30,703 nt of DNA from the IMG/VR virus record IMGVR_UViG_3300042908_000349, positions 1-30,703 of that record. One strand, 5' to 3'. Shown piece by piece: positions 1 through 8,232 of this stretch. Position 1 is the stretch's first letter; each line of letters opens with the position of its first letter. Made by a program: the position numbers and the translations under genes. The notes below the pieces were generated by a model. The model saw only the letters and a program-made list of their open reading frames with translations, was not told the DNA's origin and searched no databases. The stretch is from a virus.

Positions 1-186
1 ATCGGTTAAAGTGTAAGTTCCAATTTCTAGTGGGTTTTTGTTTTCCCCATCAATTGAAAAAATTGGACTTCCAGCAGTAAAGCTATCAGCTTCCACTATC
101 GTGCCGTTGTCCAATGTCGCTTGTTCAAGGTTTACATTTCTTGAAAGCAAAGCATTGATTTTTTTTAAAATTTCTGTGTTTTTCAT
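1..186 (-). CDS. Scaffold-like protein, N-terminal fragment (cut by window edge)
   Basis: This is the first 62 codons of the same protein encoded in full at 29698-30243; it runs off the left edge. The start is the ATG at 184-186, following the same leader as in the complete copy. Only three bases differ from the complete copy. It is open at the window edge, so it is a truncated view of a gene and not a pseudogene. If the ends are joined in a circle it becomes the same gene as 29698-30243. Confidence 0.85.
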   Translation of the reverse strand, partial: MKNTEILKKINALLSRNVNLEQATLDNGTIVEADSFTAGSPIFSIDGENKNPLEIGTYTLTD

Positions 187-643
187 TTATATATAATTTG
201 ATTATCCGAAATAAGTGTCAAATTCTCTTTCTTTCTCTTTAAACATTTCCTCATAATTAGCAAAACTTTCTATTGCTTCAATATGATTTTGCCAATCTGG
301 GTAAACTTCTGTAACATCAACTCCCAGTTCTTCTGCCAAAACTTGTATTTCTTCTAGTCTTACTTTGTCCTCGGCAAAATCATCCGAAGTATAAAAACTT
401 TCTGAATTATTTTTGAATACATCGTTTAAAGTCATCCATGCAGTTCTAGCTATTTCAAATTGCTCGTCAAAATATTCATCTACAAAATAAGCCAATCTCG
501 ACATTTCATCTTCTACTGATGCATAGTCATAATTTAGCTCATCTACTTTGCCTAATTTAATTTTTTGTTTTTTAGCCAAAAGTGTATTTTTTGACTTTTG
601 GATTTCTGATACTTTATTTAATAAAGTAAAAATTTTAGATTGT
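1..643. repeat. Left terminal repeat, matches 30058-30703
   Basis: This segment aligns end to end with the last 646 bases of the window. The outer parts are nearly identical (3 differences in the first ~235 bases, 1 in the last ~100). The middle, which is the coding core of the small gene at 202-651, is strongly diverged. The gene context is identical on both sides (scaffold-like gene, then variable gene), so the simplest reading is that the two ends of a circular or terminally redundant genome overlap, with two alleles captured. A true tandem duplication is the alternative. Confidence 0.9.
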
Positions 644-651
644 GTTTCCAT
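202..651 (-). CDS. Variable acidic helical protein upstream of head genes, allele A
   Basis: 149-residue protein of unknown function, rich in Glu and Asp and probably alpha-helical throughout. The first ~35 residues (starting METQSK) and the last ~10 (ending EREFDTYFG) are almost identical to the copy at 30259-30703. The central ~100 residues have diverged, to roughly 60 percent identity by eye. It lies between the holin-like gene and the scaffold-like gene, so a role in head assembly is possible by context only. The start ATG at 649-651 is preceded by a TCGTTATATCAAT element resembling the motif before other structural genes. No signal peptide or membrane segment is seen. Confidence 0.85.
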   Translation of the reverse strand: METQSKIFTLLNKVSEIQKSKNTLLAKKQKIKLGKVDELNYDYASVEDEMSRLAYFVDEYFDEQFEIARTAWMTLNDVFKNNSESFYTSDDFAEDKVRLEEIQVLAEELGVDVTEVYPDWQNHIEAIESFANYEEMFKEKEREFDTYFG

Positions 652-664
652 ATTGATATAACGA
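652..664 (-). promoter_or_regulatory. Start-proximal CGTTATAT motif (variable gene)
   Basis: TCGTTATATCAAT directly before the start codon at 651. It resembles ACGTTATATAAT before the genes at 28079 and 11087 and ACGTTATAAGAT before 3546. It may be a phage late promoter or another expression signal; function is inferred from recurrence only. Confidence 0.4.
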
Positions 665-702
665 TTTTGATTAATTAATTTGCATTTTCGTAATTAAATT
701 AT

Positions 703-915
703 TTATATTATATTCTCATTCTGTTTCTGTGTGCGAAATAAACTAAATCCACCAGCGCACAAAAAACCTAAAAAAACAAATTCTTGAACATCAAATTTTT
801 TATCCACTAAAGGCATAAAAGCGTAAATAGTTGCTACGAAAAAAGAACTAAATGTCATCAATCGTTTTTGACTCCATTTTCCATTTGATGTTAAAGTGTC
901 TTTTAAGATTTTCAT
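703..915 (-). CDS. Small two-helix membrane protein, holin-like
   Basis: 70-residue protein. The N-terminus (MKILKDTLTSNGKWSQKR) is polar and basic. Two hydrophobic stretches follow at about residues 20-36 and 46-60, separated by a short charged turn. The size and two-helix layout fit a class II holin, which would permeabilise the inner membrane at the end of infection. It lies after the tail fibre gene and not beside the peptidase at 24707-25168, where another membrane protein also looks holin-like, so which one is the timer holin is unresolved. A phage membrane protein of another role cannot be excluded. Confidence 0.6.
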   Translation of the reverse strand: MKILKDTLTSNGKWSQKRLMTFSSFFVATIYAFMPLVDKKFDVQEFVFLGFLCAGGFSLFRTQKQNENII

Positions 916-924
916 TTATTTTTA

Positions 925-1086
925 TTATTCTATTTTATCGTAAAAAGTTTGTGTATTGAAATCGTAATATGGATTTTCCATGGGTGTGGTTAAAAGTAAA
1001 TCTACTGCCATTTCGTTTTCAAGTGTTGGCTCATCTTCTCGGCAATAAAGTACCTTGCCACTATATTTATCTATTATTGTTTTCAT
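925..1086 (-). CDS. Small protein following the tail fibre gene
   Basis: 53-residue ORF (MKTIIDKYSGKVLYCRED to FYDKIE). Its ATG overlaps the stop of the fibre gene as ATGA at 1083-1086, which supports translational coupling and the reality of the gene. It has no membrane segment. The ending NPYYDFNTQTFYDK is typical of small fibre-associated proteins that I recall from Bacteroidota phages, but I cannot verify this by search. A role with the tail fibre, for example as an accessory protein or chaperone, is inferred from position only. Confidence 0.75.
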   Translation of the reverse strand: MKTIIDKYSGKVLYCREDEPTLENEMAVDLLLTTPMENPYYDFNTQTFYDKIE

Positions 1087-2693
1087 AGATTTGTTACGTT
1101 TATAAAATTGCTAGTAATTGTGTCTCCTACATTTGTTAATTGAATTGTGGTAAATAAATATAAAATACTATTTGTATTATAAATATATGTTGTATTATTC
1201 GTGGTATTAGTACCTATGTCAGAGCCTACTGCTTGACCACTATCCCAACCAGTTATTGTACCAGCTATTAAATCAAAGTGTCTATAATAAAGCGAAGTTC
1301 TATTTGTCGTACTCATTGAACTGGTCGCTAATAATGTTGCACCAGCCAAAGTGTTTGTGGTATTCATTCTTAACCTTACTGACAACGTCCCCAAATTTGT
1401 GGTTTTTACTATTCTAAATATAACTTTCATTAAATCCATTGAATTAAAAGACCCAGCATTTATTACAATAGTATTCAAAATGCTTTCTGTTAGCGTTCCA
1501 CTCACGTTTATTCTAGTACAATCAATGTATTTATAAGGCTTAAATCCTAGTATTGTTTCAATAGATTTGTTTTTCCAAAGGTCAGTTGAAGTTTCGTAAG
1601 TTAAAACTTGATTATTTAGTGGTGTGCCTATAAACACATTGTGAAGTTCGTCAAGTTCCCATCCATTCATTATTTTGACGTAAATTTTACCATTGTTTGC
1701 ATGAGCATATTCAACGTAACCCAAAACAACAATATGTCCAGTTTCGCCAGTTGGTTTGATGTTTGTAATTGCACCAGCAGTAGTTGGAGATAAATAAAGT
1801 ACATCGCCATCAGACCAAGTTTCGCTTTGCAAATTTCCAGTTGTGTTTATACCCAATAGTTGCCCCATTGTTAAAATAAACCCTTCTTGATTTGTAGCAA
1901 TAGTTTCAGTTACTATTCCTAGAGTGTCAGCACTATTTAAATCATTATTGGCTTGTGCCAAATCAACTGCCAGTCTTTGACCTTGCGCTCCAGTAATTCT
2001 AACAACTTGATAATTTGCTTTTGTAAGTGTCGTATTTGGAACAACTTTATTTACAACCCTTGCCACTAAATCAACTCCATTTTTTAAAGTTACATTTCCA
2101 CCTTTTAAAAGTGTTTGTGAACTTCCTAAATCATTATTCCATTGTGTTGCACCGACTACAAAACCAGCTCCAGTTGGACTGACATTTAAAGAAATATGGT
2201 CTGCATTTAAGTTATTTGTTCCTAAATCTAAATCAGCAGTTGCTCCAGTATAAGGAACAAAATTTGAAGTATCTGGAATAATTGGTTTGTTTAAAATTTC
2301 AGCCACTCCACTTGTTGCATTCCAGTCACTATTGACTTGTGCTGATGGTATTGTTGGCTTATTTAGTATTTGAGCATCTCCAGAAATAGCATTCCAATCA
2401 GCGTTTACATTAACTTGTGCGCCAGTTTCTATTCCTTCAAGTTTTGTTTTTTCAGCTGGAGAAAATAAACCAGCATCGGTTGAAGTTGATAATGGAATTG
2501 TTGCGCTTGTACCATTATCGTTATCTATAACTCCATTTGCTGGGTCTGGTAAGTAAGATAAATTTGTTTGTCCACCACTACTTATTAATTGGGATACTTT
2601 TACTTTTTTTGTTGCCCCACCATTTACAATAGGCAATACATCGTTTCCATCTAGTTCTGTGACTAAATCTAATTGGCTTATTCTTTTATCCAT
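1083..2693 (-). CDS. Tail fibre / receptor-binding protein candidate
   Basis: 536 residues. The N-terminal part (MDKRISQL, then VLPIVNGGATKKVKVSQL) resembles the virion-attachment start of many phage fibres. At about residues 95-140 there are two copies of the fibre repeat DWNAxSGxAxILNKPxI, a common module of trimeric fibres. The C-terminal ~150 residues are Thr/Asn/Ser-rich and beta-like, as expected for a receptor-binding tip. It is the last large gene of the tail module, downstream of the prohead protease and a Cys-containing small protein. Host recognition is inferred from repeat type and position. Confidence 0.8.
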   Translation of the reverse strand: MDKRISQLDLVTELDGNDVLPIVNGGATKKVKVSQLISSGGQTNLSYLPDPANGVIDNDNGTSATIPLSTSTDAGLFSPAEKTKLEGIETGAQVNVNADWNAISGDAQILNKPTIPSAQVNSDWNATSGVAEILNKPIIPDTSNFVPYTGATADLDLGTNNLNADHISLNVSPTGAGFVVGATQWNNDLGSSQTLLKGGNVTLKNGVDLVARVVNKVVPNTTLTKANYQVVRITGAQGQRLAVDLAQANNDLNSADTLGIVTETIATNQEGFILTMGQLLGINTTGNLQSETWSDGDVLYLSPTTAGAITNIKPTGETGHIVVLGYVEYAHANNGKIYVKIMNGWELDELHNVFIGTPLNNQVLTYETSTDLWKNKSIETILGFKPYKYIDCTRINVSGTLTESILNTIVINAGSFNSMDLMKVIFRIVKTTNLGTLSVRLRMNTTNTLAGATLLATSSMSTTNRTSLYYRHFDLIAGTITGWDSGQAVGSDIGTNTTNNTTYIYNTNSILYLFTTIQLTNVGDTITSNFINVTNL

Positions 2694-2930
2694 TTAATTT
2701 ACTTTATTTTCGATTAATAATCGTGAGTCATTTTCTTGTAAAAGATAAAAGTCATCTTCTAACAATAGAAATTGATTTACTCGGTTTATAATTCCTATTC
2801 CTTGCGCATGTAATGTTCCATCGCAACAATCAGAATTGTAAGTGTTGTCTGGACATAGACATCCTCGCCTACTATTTTTTGGACTTGTACGACTTGGAGT
2901 TTTCCAGTCGCTTTTACGATTTACTCGCAT
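2694..2930 (-). CDS. Small Cys-containing virion-module protein
   Basis: 78 residues. A basic N-terminus (MRVNRKSDWKTPSRTSPKNSRR) is followed by GCLCPDNTY and DCCDG, four cysteines within about 15 residues, then HAQGIG and a hydrophobic C-terminal part containing LLLEDDFYLLQ. The cysteines could bind a metal. It overlaps the end of the protease gene by 17 bases and abuts the fibre gene, so the three are co-translated. I recall similar short proteins next to tail-fibre genes in flavobacterial phages; function is unknown. Confidence 0.75.
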   Translation of the reverse strand: MRVNRKSDWKTPSRTSPKNSRRGCLCPDNTYNSDCCDGTLHAQGIGIINRVNQFLLLEDDFYLLQENDSRLLIENKVN

Positions 2931-3546
2931 CGATTATTTGTTTGATTGATAGTAATTCTAGACCAGCAAATATTTCTTCTTCTATGTCTCCGACATTTGT
3001 GTCGGTTACATCAACTTTTGACAATGGTTGTATTTTGTCTGCAAAGTAACCCTCGATTGAAAATCCTTTTACTATTCCAGTTTTTACATAGTCATTCCAA
3101 ACTTCTTCATTTTCTACTTTGATGCTACCTACCCAAGTTCCTACTGGTAAATTTAATTCGTATAAGTTTGACTTATCTTTTTCAGTATCTTCAACAATCC
3201 AGCTTTCAACCATAGTAAGTCCAGAAATTCTGTTCATGTGTTCAAAAGTAGCGTTGTTCTGGTTTCCTTTTTTGAAAAACATTTCCATACATTTACGAAT
3301 GGTGTCTTTTGAAAACCAAATCATATATTCGCCACTTTCGTCTCGTCTGTAAATTTGTTTGTCTGGTACTAACAACGCACCCATGATGATACGTTTCTCG
3401 GTAGATACTTCTGCAAATTTAAATTCCTTTGGTTGTTCTTTTAAAGCAACCCATGTTTCATCTATGGCTGGAGACTCTACTAAACTATATGCGTCTATTC
3501 CAGAAAGCTCCATTGTTTCGTCAATAATTAGTTCTATTACTTTCAT
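2914..3546 (-). CDS. Prohead serine protease, XkdF-like
   Basis: 210 residues. The order of conserved segments fits the XkdF-like / S78-related prohead protease family: an N-terminal AYSLVESPAID segment, MGALLVPDKQIYR, NATFEHM with the likely catalytic His near residue 99, and VKGFSIEGYF with the likely catalytic Ser near residue 163. The protease would trim scaffold and capsid proteins in the procapsid. Unusually, it lies between the tape measure gene and the tail fibre, far from the capsid gene along the window. If the genome is circular it is about 4 kb upstream of the capsid gene. Confidence 0.8.
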   Translation of the reverse strand: MKVIELIIDETMELSGIDAYSLVESPAIDETWVALKEQPKEFKFAEVSTEKRIIMGALLVPDKQIYRRDESGEYMIWFSKDTIRKCMEMFFKKGNQNNATFEHMNRISGLTMVESWIVEDTEKDKSNLYELNLPVGTWVGSIKVENEEVWNDYVKTGIVKGFSIEGYFADKIQPLSKVDVTDTNVGDIEEEIFAGLELLSIKQIIDASKS

Positions 3547-3547
3547 A

Positions 3548-3559
3548 ATCTTATAACGT
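3548..3559 (-). promoter_or_regulatory. Start-proximal ACGTTATAAGAT motif (protease gene)
   Basis: ACGTTATAAGAT lies one base before the start codon of the protease gene, in the short gap after the tape measure gene. It is a close relative of the exact motif ACGTTATATAAT at 11099-11110 and 28081-28092. Possible late promoter; see findings. Confidence 0.4.
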
Positions 3560-3584
3560 ATTTTTTTTATTATTTTGTTTTTTT

Positions 3585-5477
3585 TTATCCTAAAGTTGCA
3601 TTTTGAACGATGGAACGATTAAGACCTTGTTGAGTACTTACGTCTTGACCCACAACGAATGCTTTTAAAGGTTGTGTATTTTTTCCAGCTATACTTTGAG
3701 CGATTTGATTTGCACCACTTTGACCTACTACATTAAAACTCGGTGCTGATGGTGTACCAGCTGAAATTGTGTTTCCACTTCCACCACCACCACCTTTTGG
3801 AACTTTTACCGACATGATGTTTTTAACGGCTTTAAAACCAGTTAAGGATGCCATAGCAACGGCTGGAATTGCTTGGGGATAACCTAGTTTGACCCCAGCT
3901 GATATACCTTGATAAGTATTCATTAAAGCCGATGCAAGTGCCAAAGTTTTTCCAACTCCAGTTTCCTTGCCTATAATGTCACTAGCTGATGACAAAGCTT
4001 CTGATGTTTTACCTAGCAATTCCATTTTTGCATTGTATTGTTCTTCATCTAATTTTTTAGACGCATCCTTACTTTCTTTTTCAATTCTTAATTTCTCACT
4101 TTCAGTTAAACTTTTGTCTTGTAATAACAATGCCTCTCGGTCTAGTATAAGTTGTTTTTTATCTTCAAAAGAAATTGTATCATCTTCTAGTTGTAGTTCT
4201 AGTTTTGCGATTTCTTCGTTTCTGTCTTCTTCATCTTTTTGAGCTTTTGCTTCTTTGTTTTGTAAATCAAAAGTTTCTCGCAATAATTTTCTAGCATTTT
4301 CCTTTTCAGTTTCAGTAGCGTTGATATTTGCTAAATCTACTTCCAGTTGCTTCATGGCTTTTTCTTGGCTTAAAGCTAGTTTTTGTTCTTCTGTTTGAGC
4401 TATTAAAGAAGCTTTGTCATCCTCTAATTTTTTCTGTAAAGCCAGAACTTTGTCAGCGTGTGCTTTGTCTAAATCTAATTGCTTTTGTCTGAAATCAGCT
4501 TCGATTAATTCTCTGGCTTTTGCTTTTTCTTTTGCAGTTAGTTTGATGGCATTAAGTTCATCAATGGCTCGTTGTTTTTGTCTGTCTAATTTTTGTTGCT
4601 CTGTTTTATCTTCTAAATTCTGTAAATCATCTCTATATTTTTTCTCTAGGTTTTTTAAAGCATCCAGTTGTTGCTGACGATTTGCTTTTGCTTTTTCTCC
4701 ATCAGCTTTCTTTTTTTCGTTTGCTTTCTCTGTGGCTTGTTTTTCAGCTTCCTTATCTTCTGTATAATAATCAGCTTCGGCTTTAATTTTTGCCCTAGCA
4801 TTTTTTTGTTTTAAATCTAATTGTTTGTCTAAATCAGCATCAAGTTTCGCAAACGCTTCTTTTCTAGCTTCTTCTGTTAAATCATCATTTTCTAAAGTCT
4901 TATAATGTAATTTCATTATAGCTTCAATCTGTTCTTCTATACGTTTTTTTTCTTCTGCTAAATATTCATTATTTCTTTTTCTTAATTGGTCTTTGCTTTC
5001 GCCATTTGCTTTTGCGTATTGCATGTTGATGTCGTTGAGAAATTTTGCACTTTCTGAATTTCTGTCAAACGCTTTGCTTTGTTCATCTAACGCTCTAGAT
5101 AAATCATTTACGGCTTGTTCACTTTTTTTCTCTGAACTGAACATATCAGCCATTATCGTAATCAATTCTCCCAAAGCTATAACCAGAAGTCCAACACCAG
5201 TACTCATGATTGCACCCTTCAATCCTTTCAATGATAAGTTTGTTAGGTCAATTCCTTTTACTGCACCAACAAAAGCATCAGACAATCCACCAGTCGCTTG
5301 ACTTAATTTAGATGTAAGTTGTCCAGAGTTTATAATTTGTTTTGCGTAATCGGTTGTTTTTTCATTTGTCTTTTTTACGTTACCATCAAGTTTGTTAAAG
5401 CTTTCTCCCAGCTTATCAATATTTGATGTGGCTTCGCTAGTTTGGACTTTTACCTTTACTTCTACTTCTTGTGCCAT
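3585..5477 (-). CDS. Tail tape measure protein
   Basis: 630 residues, with the usual layout of a tape measure protein. There is a short start (MAQEVEVKVKVQTSEATSNIDKL), a hydrophobic Gly-rich segment at about 85-112 (GVGLLVIALGELITIMADMF), and a very long charged coiled coil at about 130-490 rich in Lys, Glu, Ala and Gln. A second Ala/Gly segment near 500-545 is followed by PKGGGGGSG. It sets tail length and probably enters the cell envelope during DNA ejection. At about 1.5 angstrom per residue, 630 residues suggest a tail near 95 nm. It lies downstream of the baseplate-like genes. Confidence 0.88.
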   Translation of the reverse strand: MAQEVEVKVKVQTSEATSNIDKLGESFNKLDGNVKKTNEKTTDYAKQIINSGQLTSKLSQATGGLSDAFVGAVKGIDLTNLSLKGLKGAIMSTGVGLLVIALGELITIMADMFSSEKKSEQAVNDLSRALDEQSKAFDRNSESAKFLNDINMQYAKANGESKDQLRKRNNEYLAEEKKRIEEQIEAIMKLHYKTLENDDLTEEARKEAFAKLDADLDKQLDLKQKNARAKIKAEADYYTEDKEAEKQATEKANEKKKADGEKAKANRQQQLDALKNLEKKYRDDLQNLEDKTEQQKLDRQKQRAIDELNAIKLTAKEKAKARELIEADFRQKQLDLDKAHADKVLALQKKLEDDKASLIAQTEEQKLALSQEKAMKQLEVDLANINATETEKENARKLLRETFDLQNKEAKAQKDEEDRNEEIAKLELQLEDDTISFEDKKQLILDREALLLQDKSLTESEKLRIEKESKDASKKLDEEQYNAKMELLGKTSEALSSASDIIGKETGVGKTLALASALMNTYQGISAGVKLGYPQAIPAVAMASLTGFKAVKNIMSVKVPKGGGGGSGNTISAGTPSAPSFNVVGQSGANQIAQSIAGKNTQPLKAFVVGQDVSTQQGLNRSIVQNATLG

Positions 5478-5608
5478 TTCTTTTCTTTTAATGGTTTAAT
5501 CGCTTCTTTCAATGTTTCTGGAAGCTTATATTTTCCCTTTGCTATTGCAATCAATTCGCTATTGTGTTCGAAATCTAGTTTCAAACAATCTAAAATTTGT
5601 TTTATCAT
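5462..5608 (-). CDS. Small basic protein between tail hub gene and tape measure
   Basis: 48 residues (MIKQILDCLKLDFEHNSE to LKEKKWHKK), Lys-rich. Its ATG overlaps the stop of the 874-residue tail gene as TAATG at 5606-5610, and it overlaps the tape measure start by 16 bases, which supports a coupled gene. No domain is recognised. By position it could be a small tail assembly factor. Confidence 0.65.
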   Translation of the reverse strand: MIKQILDCLKLDFEHNSELIAIAKGKYKLPETLKEAIKPLKEKKWHKK

Positions 5609-8232
5609 TATCCAGTTTGTGTTACGATTAAATTTTCTTCATGTACTTCAACTCCATTTAAATAATATCCTATTGGAATAAACGAACTCCTATCTAACCC
5701 AGTTGTATTTTCTGGAATTGTCAATGTTAATATTGTATCATTTGTGTTATTGGTTGATGCAGTATAAACTAGAAAATCAATACTACCTTTTATTCCAAAA
5801 CTTTCATAGTCATTTAAATAAATTTCAATGTCCAAAATCAATTCAGCTTTGTCAGTTTCTATATTTTGAAAACTTGAAAATCTGTAACCAATAGTGCTTA
5901 CTGCGTTTACCCCTCTGTAATCTGTCAATAGTTCTAGGTCTGTTTCGCCAGTTGTTAAATCGCTGGTAAATGAATTTATTATATATCTTTTATTTCTTAT
6001 AACCAACCTATCGTTTAACGCAATTCCTAAAGGTGTTCCAAAAGCATTTGTGACACTACTTCCTAATAAACTGGCTGGTAGTAATGCCTTTGCTTTTATC
6101 ATTCTAGTTTTTATGTTGTATAGGTTTTCTATATAATTTCTATAATGTCTGAAATACAATCCCCTTGGTGCTAACTCGTTTAACCAACTAGATTGTTCGT
6201 TTCCAAAGTTCATGGTCATTAAACCAGAATGATTTGGGTCATTTGGTAAACTATCGTATTCGTTTGAAAATCTTTGATAGTTTGTCATTTGAATTGGTGA
6301 GCCACTAGATTGAGTAATATAAATTCTATCAGCACCAGTTAAATCCGTAGTTAATCGACCATTACAATAAATGAGCATCGGCTTCGGAATATATGGTTGA
6401 GAATTTTTGTCAATCAAAGTTGCCGTTTGAAATTTAGTTCCTTGCTTTGGAACTTCAAACAAAACATTCTCGAAAGGTAGTTTTATTTCATACGTTGCGC
6501 TTTCTGTTATTCTTTCAGAATTATAAATTAAATCGCCATAGTTTTGTTGGTATATACTTTTGTAAGCTTGGTTTAAAATATTATTACTTTCGGCATAACT
6601 AAAATTAATGCTTTTAAATAATTTTGGTTTACTTATAGTCATTTCATCTTCATAAACATATTCCGTTAAATCCAGAATTTTACCAGCGTTGTAATATAGT
6701 TCAAGTGGAATAAACTCATAAGTATTATTTGCTCTAGGAATTATCATTAAATTGAATGCCTTTATAATACCAGTAATAAAATCTACAATTTTAATATCTG
6801 GAATATAACGACCTATATCAATAACAGATGTTGGAGTTGTTGAATTAGAGTAAGCCATGGAATTACTAGGAAGCCATTGACCCCCACCACTTGTTCCAAA
6901 TTGAAACTGAAATCTTCGATAGTATAGTTCTGCCGTATATGTAAAAGTAATTGATGAAACTGCCAACGCAAAAGTATATGTATGATTTGGAGTTGGGTCT
7001 TCACTTATTCTAACTTCATCAATAAACAAAGATTGAGTTCCAGTATTTTCAATAGTCGAAAATAAAACCCCATCTTTATAACTATATAAAGTATAAGGAA
7101 TAGTTTGGGAAGCTGAATTTGGAACTATATTTACTCGAAGTACATAATATTTAGTTACTACTTCATTTGGGAATGAACTTCCGAAATTCCAATTTGTTGT
7201 GAGTATATCATTTGAAAAGTTTAGTTCTGGTATTGGCATCCAACCAGCACCAGTTCTTGTTGTTGCCCAATTTATTTGTTGTGGAACTGATGAATAAATC
7301 ATGTTTGTACTTTGTTTCAAATACAAATGAAGTTTTGTCCATTGGTCTAAATTAAAAAAACTTCCAATAAAATTTATTCCGTATCTAGCTTGTATTAATA
7401 AAAAGATTTTTTGTATTGGTATGGCTGGAAATAAGTCATTCCATTTGATTGCGCCAGTACTTAAAGTAATATCAGTTCCACCACCAAGCTGGTAAGCATA
7501 TTTAAAAGTATTTCCTATTAATGGATATTTAACGTCATAAGGTATGGATGTTTGTATTCTATTTATAATTTGCGAACTATTATATGTATGGTTAAATTGT
7601 GAATAGTCTAAAATTTGTAATTTTTCATCTTTAAATACATCTTTTAATTGAGTAAGATTTCCATAAAATGTAACTGAATAGCTTTCTATAAATCCATTTT
7701 TTTTGTCGGCTTTTTCTAACTGAATACTTCCATTTTTAAATCTTTGAGTATTGACTTCTATATAAGCATCATAACGCATTCTATGGTCGAAACCATTATC
7801 AACCGAACTTTCGTACCAATGCGATAATATTTCATTATTGTTTTTAGATGCTGGAATTGTAAAACTCTGACTAAAATCTGTATATAGCTTCCCTATGTCA
7901 TTTCCATTCCCAATTTGGGAAGTGACACTTATTTTTTCATCGTTGAATAAATCTAGTCTTTTATATTCGCTTTTGTATATTTCAAAATAATCTCCATTGA
8001 ATATTTGTATTCCAGTTTCTAAATCTATTTTAGTTGTGTCGTTTCCAGTTATCCAACTAACTAACCCAGCACTATCGCCAGAAGTAACCTTAATATAAAA
8101 ACCAATGTACTCATCAGCAACCATTGTCAAATCAGTAGACACTCCTAAAAATGGCGATGTATTATCATTCGTAAATCTACCACCAATAACTAGAGTGTTT
8201 TTCTTTATGTAAACTTCAACACTTAATTTCAT
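5608..8232 (-). CDS. Large tail / baseplate hub-like protein
   Basis: 874 residues, rich in Tyr, Asn, Ser and Thr with predicted beta structure throughout and no membrane segment. The early segment around residues 90-200 (DEKISVTSQIGN, DFSQSFTIPASKNN, YDAYIEVNTQRFKNGSIQLEKA) resembles the N-terminal part of tail-hub proteins that I recall from Bacteroidota siphophages. The length and the position before the tape measure gene fit a baseplate or tail-tip hub. It starts at ATG 8230-8232, overlapping the upstream stop as TAATG. The role is inferred from context. Confidence 0.7.
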   Translation of the reverse strand: MKLSVEVYIKKNTLVIGGRFTNDNTSPFLGVSTDLTMVADEYIGFYIKVTSGDSAGLVSWITGNDTTKIDLETGIQIFNGDYFEIYKSEYKRLDLFNDEKISVTSQIGNGNDIGKLYTDFSQSFTIPASKNNNEILSHWYESSVDNGFDHRMRYDAYIEVNTQRFKNGSIQLEKADKKNGFIESYSVTFYGNLTQLKDVFKDEKLQILDYSQFNHTYNSSQIINRIQTSIPYDVKYPLIGNTFKYAYQLGGGTDITLSTGAIKWNDLFPAIPIQKIFLLIQARYGINFIGSFFNLDQWTKLHLYLKQSTNMIYSSVPQQINWATTRTGAGWMPIPELNFSNDILTTNWNFGSSFPNEVVTKYYVLRVNIVPNSASQTIPYTLYSYKDGVLFSTIENTGTQSLFIDEVRISEDPTPNHTYTFALAVSSITFTYTAELYYRRFQFQFGTSGGGQWLPSNSMAYSNSTTPTSVIDIGRYIPDIKIVDFITGIIKAFNLMIIPRANNTYEFIPLELYYNAGKILDLTEYVYEDEMTISKPKLFKSINFSYAESNNILNQAYKSIYQQNYGDLIYNSERITESATYEIKLPFENVLFEVPKQGTKFQTATLIDKNSQPYIPKPMLIYCNGRLTTDLTGADRIYITQSSGSPIQMTNYQRFSNEYDSLPNDPNHSGLMTMNFGNEQSSWLNELAPRGLYFRHYRNYIENLYNIKTRMIKAKALLPASLLGSSVTNAFGTPLGIALNDRLVIRNKRYIINSFTSDLTTGETDLELLTDYRGVNAVSTIGYRFSSFQNIETDKAELILDIEIYLNDYESFGIKGSIDFLVYTASTNNTNDTILTLTIPENTTGLDRSSFIPIGYYLNGVEVHEENLIVTQTG

